Source of the DNA: JADJVL01 sp039812765
Lineage (GTDB): Bacteria; Acidobacteriota; Holophagae; Holophagales; Holophagaceae
NCBI GenBank assembly: GCA_039812765.1
Contig: JBDIBF010000125.1
Coordinates: forward strand, 1 to 6,198
Direction: 5' to 3'
Length of the DNA stretch: 6,198 nt
This document shows positions 1 to 5,896 of the stretch, one piece after another (the first letter of the stretch is position 1; every line of letters starts with the position of its first letter). The notes below the pieces were generated by a model, which had not been told where the DNA came from, made no database searches, and saw only the letters and a program-made list of their open reading frames with translations. The position numbers and the translations under genes are program-made.

Positions 1-718
1 GCTCGGGGGACTCCAGGCGCGCCAGGAGGCTGGAGTAGCTCTCCCGCTTGAAGGCCTGCATCACGTCGTCCACGTCGGTGAGCACCTCGCTCTCGAAGGA
101 GCTGCCGCCGGCCTCGAAGACGCCCACGATCTCCCAGCTCCGCCCGCCCATGCGCAGGCTGCGGCCCAGCTCCAGCCCCTGGAAGCGGCCCTGCATTTTG
201 CGGGGGACGACGACCTCGGAGAGCCCGGGGCGGAACCAGCGGCCCTCCAGCAGGCGGATCTGCGGCCTCAGCGACAGGCCCCGGGCCTCCAGGCCGCGGA
301 CCGTGACGTTGCTGTCGGAGCCGTCGGCCATGGGGAAGAGCTTCACCACCACCACTTCCGCGGAGCAGAGGAAGCCCCGCCCATCCTTCGCCAAGAGGGG
401 ATGGACCTTGAGGATGCGCATGCGGTCCCGGTCGATGCTGGAGTTCAGCTCGAAGCGGGCGTTGGGGCGCAGCACCAGGGCCTGGTCCTCCCGGCCCGAG
501 GTCACGAAGGCCACCGACAGGCCCTGGGCCAGGGAGAGCACCACCACGAAGATGCCCACCACCAGGGCGATGGCGCCCGCCGTGGTGAGGGTCGTCACCT
601 TGCGCTGCCAGAGGCTGCGCAGGTTGTAGCTGAGGGGGATCGGATAGGCCACCAGGGCCCAGGCCAGCCAGAGCAGGTAGGCCAGGAAGGGGGCGGCGAG
701 GAGCAGGAGGATGGGCAT
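1..718 (-). CDS. MacB/FtsX-type ABC transporter permease, second subunit (3' end outside window)
   Basis: An open frame runs from an ATG at 718 to the left edge (239 codons, no stop), so the C-terminal part is missing. Residues 3-26 form one hydrophobic helix. After the stretch PLSYNLRSLWQRK (28-40) comes a second helix at about 43-65, the usual TM1 of MacB/FtsX permeases, followed by a periplasmic MacB_PCD-like domain (about 70-239 so far) with GREDQALVLR near 75-84 and LEGRWFRPG near 157-165. The remaining helices should lie beyond the window. The ATG shares one base with the stop of the preceding permease (TGATG), so translation is probably coupled; the ribosome-binding signal is weak. The helix at 3-26 is an addition to the usual four-helix plan. 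Probably the partner of the upstream permease in a heterodimeric exporter; family assignment is firm, substrate unknown. Confidence 0.88.
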   Translation of the reverse strand, partial: MPILLLLAAPFLAYLLWLAWALVAYPIPLSYNLRSLWQRKVTTLTTAGAIALVVGIFVVVLSLAQGLSVAFVTSGREDQALVLRPNARFELNSSIDRDRMRILKVHPLLAKDGRGFLCSAEVVVVKLFPMADGSDSNVTVRGLEARGLSLRPQIRLLEGRWFRPGLSEVVVPRKMQGRFQGLELGRSLRMGGRSWEIVGVFEAGGSSFESEVLTDVDDVMQAFKRESYSSLLARLESPE

Positions 719-1881
719 CAGAGTGTCTTCAGCCCTTCGGTGATGGGCTTTCGCACGGCCTCGTAGGCCGGCATGAAGGTGGACACGAAGCCCACGCCGA
801 GGGCTCCGCCCATGCACAGGAGCATGGTGGGCGCCTGCACGGCGAAATCCTGGAAGAAGGGGAAGACGGAGCCCATGACCGGGCGGAGGACCGCGGCCAG
901 CAGCCAGGTGAGCCCGAGTCCGAGGGCGCCGCCGCTGCCGGTGAGCACGAGACCCTCCAGGATCACGAGCCCCATCACGCGCCCGGTGGAGAAGCCCAGG
1001 GCCCGGAACACGCTGATCTCCGTGGTGCGCTCCCGGATGGCCATGGCCATGGTGGAGAAGGAGACGAAGACGAGGGCCACCAGCACCACCAGGGAGATGC
1101 CCTGGAGCAGCACGTTGATGTTGCCCAGCATCTTCACGAAGCTCAGGTTGAAGGAGTTCTCGGTCTCGCTGAGCGTCTCGGCGGCGCTGTTGGCGTAGTT
1201 GCGGTCGATGCGCTCGATGAGGCGGGGGATGTCGTCGGGGCTCTTGGTGCGCACGAAGAAGGTGCCCACGCGGCCCTTCATGCGGGGCACGCCCTCCTCC
1301 AGCAGCTTGTAGTGGAAGTGGATGACGTTCTCGTCGCTGGGCTTGGGGCTCTTGAAGATGACGCGGATGGTGAGGCGGGGGCTGATGGGGAAGATCGTCC
1401 CCGTGAGCGGGATGGTGTCCCCCACCTTCCAGCCGAACTTGTCCGCCAAGGCCTTGCCCACGATGCAGCCGGTGCCGTCGCGCTTGTACTCCTTGAGCTG
1501 CTCCTCGGTGATGCCCGAAGTGCCGAACTCCTCCCGGAACACCTGGAAGAGCGTCTCCTCGTCCGAGGCGAAGTTCGCGAAGAAGTTCCTCGGATCCTGG
1601 TAGAAGCCCCCGAACCACTGGAGGCCGCACACCGTCTCCACCTCGGGCTGCTGCCGGAGGTAGGCCTCGTAGCTGCGGGGCAGCACCTGGGTGAGCCCGG
1701 ACTTGTGGCGCACCACGATGCGGTTGGTGGAATTCGGGTTGTTGGCGACGCTGTCCAGCGTCGTGAGCAGGCTCAGGAGCAGGGCCACCACCAGCACGCC
1801 GAAGGTCATGGTGCCCAAAATGAGCAGCGTGCGCAGCCGGGAGCGGCGCATGGACTTCAGGATGAAGCCCAGCCACTTCAC
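718..1881 (-). CDS. MacB/FtsX-type ABC transporter permease, first subunit
   Basis: A 387-residue membrane subunit of an ABC exporter of the MacB/LolC/FtsX superfamily, close to the usual size for stand-alone members. Helix 1 lies at about 18-41, a large periplasmic domain at about 42-253, helix 2 at about 255-281, helix 3 at about 302-331 and helix 4 at about 351-374. The cytoplasmic coupling segment RERTTEISVFRALGF (283-297) is the family hallmark that contacts the ATPase. The tail PAYEAVRKPITEGLK (371-385) is the usual C-terminal signature. The start is GTG, whose GTGA overlaps the ATPase stop by 4 bp and is preceded by a GGAGG with 7-nt spacing. The periplasmic domain carries two cysteines (85, 139). 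In this superfamily the periplasmic part transmits ATP-driven motion rather than forming a classical channel. Family firm; cargo (lipid, peptide, drug) not deducible. Confidence 0.92.
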   Translation of the reverse strand: MKWLGFILKSMRRSRLRTLLILGTMTFGVLVVALLLSLLTTLDSVANNPNSTNRIVVRHKSGLTQVLPRSYEAYLRQQPEVETVCGLQWFGGFYQDPRNFFANFASDEETLFQVFREEFGTSGITEEQLKEYKRDGTGCIVGKALADKFGWKVGDTIPLTGTIFPISPRLTIRVIFKSPKPSDENVIHFHYKLLEEGVPRMKGRVGTFFVRTKSPDDIPRLIERIDRNYANSAAETLSETENSFNLSFVKMLGNINVLLQGISLVVLVALVFVSFSTMAMAIRERTTEISVFRALGFSTGRVMGLVILEGLVLTGSGGALGLGLTWLLAAVLRPVMGSVFPFFQDFAVQAPTMLLCMGGALGVGFVSTFMPAYEAVRKPITEGLKTL

Positions 1882-2588
1882 CGGTTCACCTCCACGGTCT
1901 TGTCCAGGAGGCCCTTCTCCAGGTGGATCTGCATCCGGGCGTGGTGGGCGGCCTTGGGGTCGTGGGTCACCATCAGGATGGTCTTGCCCAGGTCCTGGTT
2001 GAGCCGTTCCATGAGCTGGAGGACCTCCTCGGCGTTCTTCCCGTCCAGGGCCCCGGTGGGTTCGTCGGCCACCAGCAGGTCCGGGTCGGTCACCACCGCC
2101 CGGGCGATGGCGACGCGCTGCTCCTGCCCGCCGCTGAGCTGCCTCGGGTAGTTCAGCATCCGGTCCGTGAGGTTCACCAGCTCGAGGGCGTGCTCCACGC
2201 GCTCCCGCCGCCCGCGCCGCGAGAGGCCCGTGAGCAGCAGGGGCAGCTCCACGTTCTCGAAGGCGTTCAGCACCGGCACCAGGTTGTAGTTCTGGAAGAT
2301 GAAGCCCACGTGCTGGTTCCGCCAGGCCGCGAGCTCGTCGTCGTCCAGATCGTTGAGCTCGAAGCCGCAGACCTTCAGCGTGCCCCCGGTGGGTCGGTCG
2401 ATGCCGGCGATGAGGTTCAGCAGGGTGGTCTTGCCCGAGCCCGAGGGCCCCATGAGGGCGTAGTAGCCGCCCTCGGGAATCTCCAGGTCGATGCCGTGGA
2501 GCACCGGGATCTCGAGGGTCTCCCGCCAGTAGCTCTTCGCGATGTCGCGAAGGACGATGATGGGGCCGTCGCCCATGCCGGGGCTCAC
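1878..2588 (-). CDS. ABC transporter ATP-binding protein, MacB/LolD type
   Basis: The 236-residue nucleotide-binding subunit powering the exporter formed with the flanking adaptor and permeases. All ATPase motifs are intact: Walker A GPSGSGKTT (47-55), Q-loop glutamine 99 in FIFQN, signature LSGGQ (151-155) followed by EQRVAIARA, Walker B LLVADEP (171-177) with catalytic E176, D-loop around ALD (180-182), and switch histidine H209 in VTHD. The arrangement and length match MacB N-terminal domains, LolD and FtsE, which pair with FtsX-like permeases. Start choice: the GTG at 2588 overlaps the adaptor stop as GTGA and has AAGG 4 nt upstream; an ATG four codons later (2576) is the alternative and would give 232 residues. 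The frame stays open for about 346 more codons upstream, but that part lies inside the adaptor gene, is Arg/Gly/Pro-rich and is a GC shadow. In E. coli MacB the ATPase is fused to the permease; here it is separate. Confidence 0.95.
   Translation of the reverse strand: MSPGMGDGPIIVLRDIAKSYWRETLEIPVLHGIDLEIPEGGYYALMGPSGSGKTTLLNLIAGIDRPTGGTLKVCGFELNDLDDDELAAWRNQHVGFIFQNYNLVPVLNAFENVELPLLLTGLSRRGRRERVEHALELVNLTDRMLNYPRQLSGGQEQRVAIARAVVTDPDLLVADEPTGALDGKNAEEVLQLMERLNQDLGKTILMVTHDPKAAHHARMQIHLEKGLLDKTVEVNR
1889..1893 (-). promoter_or_regulatory. Shine-Dalgarno GGAGG of the first permease
   Basis: On the minus strand GGAGG lies 7 nt before the GTG at 1881, inside the last codons of the ATPase gene. 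It is the strongest ribosome-binding site in the window and decides the GTG start of the permease, which otherwise has no ATG near the expected N-terminus. Confidence 0.75.
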
Positions 2589-3670
2589 TTCGCCTTCACC
2601 GTGACCTTGGCGCCGGGCTTGAGCTTCTCCGGTGGGGCGACGATGAGGCGGGTGTCGGCGGCCAGGCCGCTCACCTCCAGGCCGATGGGATTCTCGGCCA
2701 GCACCGCCACGGGCTTGAGCACCGCGGCGTCGCCCTCCACGGCCCAGACATGGCTGCGGCCGTCCATCTTCACCACCTGCTCTCGCCCGACGATGATGGC
2801 GTCCTGGGCGTAGGGCTCGCCAAGGAAGGTGACCTTCGCCCCCATGTCGGGGACGAGCGCGGGATCCAGAGTCTCGAAGGCGACGCGGACGAGGATCACG
2901 GCCTTCTGGCGGTTGGAGCTGGGGTAGATCTCCCGCACCCGGCCTTTCAGCACCTTCGGCTCCAGGGCGTCCACGCGGATCTCCGCGGGCATCCCCTTGC
3001 GGAGCTTGGCGATGGAGGCCTCGTTCACCTCGACCTCCACCTCGAGGGTGTTGAAATCCGCCAGCACCGCCACGGCGTTGATGGCGTTGGCGCCGCCGGC
3101 GCTGCCCGGGGCCACGGTCTCGCCGACCTCCGACAGCTTCTGGGTCACGACGCCGGTGAAGGGCGCCCGGAGCACCATGCTCTCCAGGAGGGCGTCCTGG
3201 TACTTGAGCTGGGCGGCCTGCTGCTTCTGCAGGTTCACCAGCCGGTCCAGGGAGGCCTGGTCGGCGATGCCTTCCTTCACGAGCTTCTGGGTGCGGACGA
3301 GGTCCAGCTCGGTCTGGGCGAGCTGGGTGGCCACGGCATTGCGGGAGGCCACCAGGTCCGGCGCCTCCAGCCGGGCGATGACCTCGCCCTTCTGGACGCG
3401 GCTGCCCTCCTGGACGCCGAGCCACTCCAGGCGGCCCAGCACCTTGCTGGAGAGGGTCGCCCGAGTGCGGGCCACGATGTAGCCCGAGGCGGTCACCACC
3501 GGGTTGCGCTCGCCGGCCTTGAAGAGGGTGGGCTTGCCCGTGGAGACCGCTACCGGAGCCCGGCCCTGTGCCATCACGGCACCGACGGCCAGCACGGCCA
3601 CGAGGCCCAGCGCCACCCAGCCCCACGGGAACCGCTTCTTGATCACTGCGCGCGTCGTGCCGTTGGCCAC
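2585..3670 (-). CDS. HlyD/MacA-family periplasmic adaptor (membrane fusion protein)
   Basis: A 361-residue adaptor that would link the inner-membrane ABC exporter to an outer-membrane channel. A short basic N-terminus (RAVIKKRF) precedes a single membrane anchor (about 16-34), so it is an anchored periplasmic protein; no lipobox cysteine is present. Then come the first lipoyl half (about 71-105, with GSRVQKGEVIARLEAP at 89-104), a helical hairpin (about 105-163), the second lipoyl half starting LRAPFTGVVTQK (167-178), a beta-barrel (about 208-283) and a membrane-proximal domain to the end. The hairpin shows R126, L130 and D137 where the TolC-contact motif of tripartite adaptors (R-x3-L-x6-S) expects serine. 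GTG is taken as the start because an in-frame TAG lies at 3698-3700 and only rare ATT occurs between; a weak GGGGG lies 4 nt before it. Its gene is first in the transporter set and overlaps the ATPase gene by GTGA. Confidence 0.92.
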   Translation of the reverse strand: MANGTTRAVIKKRFPWGWVALGLVAVLAVGAVMAQGRAPVAVSTGKPTLFKAGERNPVVTASGYIVARTRATLSSKVLGRLEWLGVQEGSRVQKGEVIARLEAPDLVASRNAVATQLAQTELDLVRTQKLVKEGIADQASLDRLVNLQKQQAAQLKYQDALLESMVLRAPFTGVVTQKLSEVGETVAPGSAGGANAINAVAVLADFNTLEVEVEVNEASIAKLRKGMPAEIRVDALEPKVLKGRVREIYPSSNRQKAVILVRVAFETLDPALVPDMGAKVTFLGEPYAQDAIIVGREQVVKMDGRSHVWAVEGDAAVLKPVAVLAENPIGLEVSGLAADTRLIVAPPEKLKPGAKVTVKAK

Positions 3671-3694
3671 GGAGCCCCCATTGTCAATCCCGCC

Positions 3695-3723
3695 AGACTA
3701 CGGAAGGACGTGCCGGGATTCAA
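3695..3723 (-). promoter_or_regulatory. Possible sigma70-like promoter for the exporter genes
   Basis: In the only intergenic gap, the minus strand carries TTGAAT (3718-3723; 4 of 6 matches to the -35 consensus), a 17-bp spacer, then TAGTCT (3695-3700; 3 of 6 matches to the -10 consensus). This would place the transcription start some 15-20 nt before the adaptor GTG, leaving a short leader that holds its ribosome-binding site. The patch is less GC-rich than its surroundings. The match is partial and the organism's sigma consensus is unknown, so read-through from the upstream operon is an equal possibility. Confidence 0.3.
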
Positions 3724-3735
3724 CCGGCGGCCTGC

Positions 3736-4764
3736 TCAGGTGCGCTTGGTGAACAGGTAGTGGCTGACGAACCATTCCTCCCCCTCCCGCCATCCCCAGA
3801 GTTCCGCGCAGGCCATGAAGAAGATGCGCCACCGCGCGAAGCGGAGGCGGGCCTCTCCGGCACCGTAGGTCGCACGGAAAAGGTCCAGGATCTCCCCCCG
3901 GTGCGCGTCCAGGTTCCGCAGCCAGGCCTCCGCGGTGGCCTGGTAATGGGTGCCGGACAAGCGCCAGTGGTCGTCGAGGCGGAGGTCCTCCTGGAAACGG
4001 AAGAGCAGGTGGTCGGAGGGCATGATCCCGCCGGTGAAGAACTCCCGCGCCATCCAGTCGCTCGCGTCCTTCGCCTCGAAGAGGTAGGTGAAGTCACGGT
4101 GGGTGAAGATGTGGATGAAGAGCCGTCCATCCTCCCCGAGCCAGGTCCCGATGCGGCGCATCAGTTCCCGGTGGTTGCGCATGTGCTCGAACATCTCGAC
4201 GCTCACGACACGGTCGTAGCCCCGCTCCGGGGGCTCGAAGGCGTTCATGTCCGCGGTCAGGATGGTGAGGTTCCGCAGGCCCAGGGCCTTCGCACGGCCC
4301 TCGATGAAGGCCCGCTGGTCCCGGGAATTGGAGACGCCGGTGACCTGGGCATGGGGGTAGCGCCCCGCCATCCAGAGCGACAGGGAGCCCCAGCCGCACC
4401 CCAGCTCCAGGATCCGCTGGCCGTCGGCGAGCCCGGCCCGCGCGCAGGTCAGGGCGAGCATCCGCTCCTCGGCGGCGCCCAGGGTGTCGCCCGGCTCGAA
4501 GAGGGCGCAGGAGTACTTCAGGCGAGGGCCAAGGACGCGTTCGAAGAACGCCGGCGGCACCTCGTAGTGCTGGTCGTTGGCCTCCCGGGCGTGGAGGGCC
4601 ACCGGGGCGTCGCGCATCTGCCCCAGCAGGTCGCGGAAGCGCTCGTGGACGGCCTCGAGGCCGCCCCGGGCCTCGTCCGCCAGGCGCTGGCGCAGCAGGC
4701 CGCGGATCTTCATCCGGATGAGGGCGTCGGGCACGAGGCCACGGGCGAGGAGGGCGTCGATCAC
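3736..4764 (-). CDS. CFA-superfamily SAM-dependent methyltransferase, coclaurine N-methyltransferase-like
   Basis: A 342-residue SAM-dependent enzyme of the cyclopropane-fatty-acyl-phospholipid synthase superfamily. The SAM-binding glycine motif is ELGCGWGSLSL (120-130), preceded by NDQHYEVPPAFF (63-74) and KYSC (83-86). The active-site region EMFEHMRN (190-197) has E190, E193 and H194; by recalled alignment these match E204, E207 and H208 of plant coclaurine N-methyltransferase, whereas E. coli Cfa has glycine at the first position. Residues matching the bicarbonate pocket of Cfa also seem kept: C86, E193, H218 and Y274. It is shorter than E. coli Cfa (382) because its N-terminal domain is only about 60 residues. 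The start is GTG, overlapping the DUF1295 stop as GTGA with AAGG 4 nt before it; the frame upstream of that is a shadow of the DUF1295 gene. It is the last gene of the lipid operon. It may methylate an unsaturated acyl chain or an amine-bearing lipid; substrate unknown. Confidence 0.9.
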   Translation of the reverse strand: MIDALLARGLVPDALIRMKIRGLLRQRLADEARGGLEAVHERFRDLLGQMRDAPVALHAREANDQHYEVPPAFFERVLGPRLKYSCALFEPGDTLGAAEERMLALTCARAGLADGQRILELGCGWGSLSLWMAGRYPHAQVTGVSNSRDQRAFIEGRAKALGLRNLTILTADMNAFEPPERGYDRVVSVEMFEHMRNHRELMRRIGTWLGEDGRLFIHIFTHRDFTYLFEAKDASDWMAREFFTGGIMPSDHLLFRFQEDLRLDDHWRLSGTHYQATAEAWLRNLDAHRGEILDLFRATYGAGEARLRFARWRIFFMACAELWGWREGEEWFVSHYLFTKRT

Positions 4765-5549
4765 GGGACCTTCGGGAACCAGGGGATGAAGGCAGAGGTC
4801 TCCCGCTGGTAGCGGGCGTAGTCCTCGGGGCGGGAGCGCAGGCTCTGGGCCTCGGTGTAGGGGATCCCGGTGACCCGGAGGAGGAAGTACAGCATCAGCG
4901 CCGGGCAGGCCCAGGCGGTCCAGCCCCAGGGGCTGGCCGTGGCCAGCAGGGCGAAGGCGACCCAGACGAGCCATTCGAAGAAGTAGTTGGGGTGGCGGGA
5001 ATAGCGCCAGAGCCCCGCCCGGCAGGTGAGGCCCCGGTTCCCGGGATCGGCCTTGAAGCGCTGGAGCTGGGCGTCGGCCACGCCTTCGCCGATCACCGAC
5101 ACCGCCCAGACTCCCAGACCCAGCCAGGCCACCGGGGAGAGTCCGGGCCTGGGATCGAGGCAGGCCAGGAGGAAGGGCCAGGAGAGCAGGACGTCCAGCA
5201 GGGCCTGGGCCTGGAAGAAGGCGAAGAACTTGGCCCGGATGGCGCCGCCCCACCGGCGGCGGAGGTCCTGGTAGCGGCCGTCCTCGTGGGGATCCCGGGC
5301 CACCCGGACCCAGAGATGCAGGCCCAGGCGCAGGCCCCAGAGCCCGCCCATGACCCCTACCAGGAGGCGCCGCGCGGGATCGCCGGAGGCGGCGAGGGCA
5401 TAGAACCCCGCGAGCCCGCCGAGGCCCAGGGCCCAGCCCACGTCCACCCATGAGGCGTTGTCCTTCCGCAGGTGCCAGAGCCAGAAGGCGGCCTGCAGGG
5501 CCGCGACGCCCAGGGCGCCCCAGAGCAGGAGGCGGAGGGCCTCGCTCAC
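4761..5549 (-). CDS. DUF1295 family membrane protein, steroid 5-alpha-reductase-like
   Basis: A 262-residue polytopic membrane protein of the DUF1295 family, related to steroid 5-alpha reductases, sterol C14 reductases and isoprenylcysteine methyltransferases. Hydrophobic segments lie at about 6-26, 37-54, 61-80, 110-130, 138-156 and 188-226 (probably two helices). Family marks include WVDVGW (34-39), the cofactor-side motif GLWRYSRHPNYFFEW (179-193) and a tail ending YQRETSAFIPWFPK (247-260). Family relatives bind NADPH and reduce activated double bonds, so a reduction step on a lipid intermediate made by the neighbouring methyltransferases is a reasonable inference, but few bacterial DUF1295 proteins have a proven reaction. 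The start is GTG, overlapping the preceding gene by GTGA; no Shine-Dalgarno is visible, so translation probably relies on coupling. DUF1295 genes commonly sit beside cfa-type genes in bacteria, which supports this operon reading. Confidence 0.9.
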   Translation of the reverse strand: MSEALRLLLWGALGVAALQAAFWLWHLRKDNASWVDVGWALGLGGLAGFYALAASGDPARRLLVGVMGGLWGLRLGLHLWVRVARDPHEDGRYQDLRRRWGGAIRAKFFAFFQAQALLDVLLSWPFLLACLDPRPGLSPVAWLGLGVWAVSVIGEGVADAQLQRFKADPGNRGLTCRAGLWRYSRHPNYFFEWLVWVAFALLATASPWGWTAWACPALMLYFLLRVTGIPYTEAQSLRSRPEDYARYQRETSAFIPWFPKVP

Positions 5550-5896
5550 GGCCGTGCGCCCGGTAGGGGCTTGCGCTGGAAGAGGGCGTCCAGGCCCGAT
5601 CCCGCGCCCAGGCCGAAGAGCTGCAGCAGGACGTAGGCGGCCATGGCGAGGTTGCCGAGGCCGAGGATCGCCAGCAGCCAAAGGAGCCGCGGGGCCCAGG
5701 TCCGCTCCCGCCAGGCCAGCCAGAGCCAGAAGGCGAGGAAGGCGAAGTACGCGTCGAAGAGGGTGGCGAGACCCCAGGGATCCCGGATCAGCCGGCCGCC
5801 CGCCACGAGGATGTTCTCCTGCATCCCCGCCCACGTGGTCACGGCCAGCATGGCGAAGAGGACGAGCAGGAACCAGGCCTTCAGCGCGCGGATCAC
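5546..5896 (-). CDS. Small three-helix membrane protein, DUF1475 type
   Basis: A 116-residue inner-membrane protein with three predicted helices at about 6-24, 43-62 and 70-95. The core RDPWGLATLFDAYF (38-51), the WRERTW stretch (62-67) and LGNLAMAAYVLLQLF (80-94) resemble my memory of DUF1475, a family of unknown function found in bacteria and, in longer form, in plants. The start is GTG at 5896, forming a GTGA overlap with the stop of the upstream CFA synthase; no good ribosome-binding site precedes it. The same frame stays open 64 codons further upstream, but that stretch is Arg/Pro-rich and lies inside the CFA gene, so it is shadow. Placed between CFA synthase and the DUF1295 enzyme, it may be a partner or membrane scaffold of the lipid-modifying set. 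Function unknown; family call fairly confident. Confidence 0.82.
   Translation of the reverse strand: MIRALKAWFLLVLFAMLAVTTWAGMQENILVAGGRLIRDPWGLATLFDAYFAFLAFWLWLAWRERTWAPRLLWLLAILGLGNLAMAAYVLLQLFGLGAGSGLDALFQRKPLPGARP

Noticed and set aside
344..355. Short CAC triplet repeat
   Set aside because: It encodes a run of valines in the periplasmic domain of the second permease and is too short to be a meaningful repeat.
1312..2151. Plus-strand open frame of 279 codons
   Set aside because: It is antisense to the first permease and the ATPase, whose motifs are intact; composition is shadow-like.
2589..3626. Upstream extension of the ATPase frame, suggesting a large fused protein of about 582 residues
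   Set aside because: It lies entirely inside the well-supported adaptor gene in another frame, is Arg/Gly/Pro-rich without domain signals, and is explained by GC bias that removes stop codons.
3683..3688. Perfect -35 hexamer TTGACA on the minus strand
   Set aside because: The hexamer 17 bp downstream is CAACGG, a poor -10, and the resulting start would lie inside the adaptor coding region.
3712..3728. Inverted repeat GCCGG-7 nt-CCGGC as a transcription terminator
   Set aside because: The stem is only 5 bp and no T-run follows on the minus strand, so intrinsic termination is unlikely.
2750..4812. Long plus-strand open frames (2750-3760 and 3760-4812)
   Set aside because: They are antisense to convincing genes, are His/Gly/Glu-rich without recognisable motifs, and follow from codon bias on the opposite strand.
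4765..5451. Upstream extension of the second methyltransferase frame by 229 codons
   Set aside because: It overlaps the DUF1295 gene, has low-complexity Gly/Pro/Arg composition, and the GTG at 4764 fits the conserved family N-terminus.
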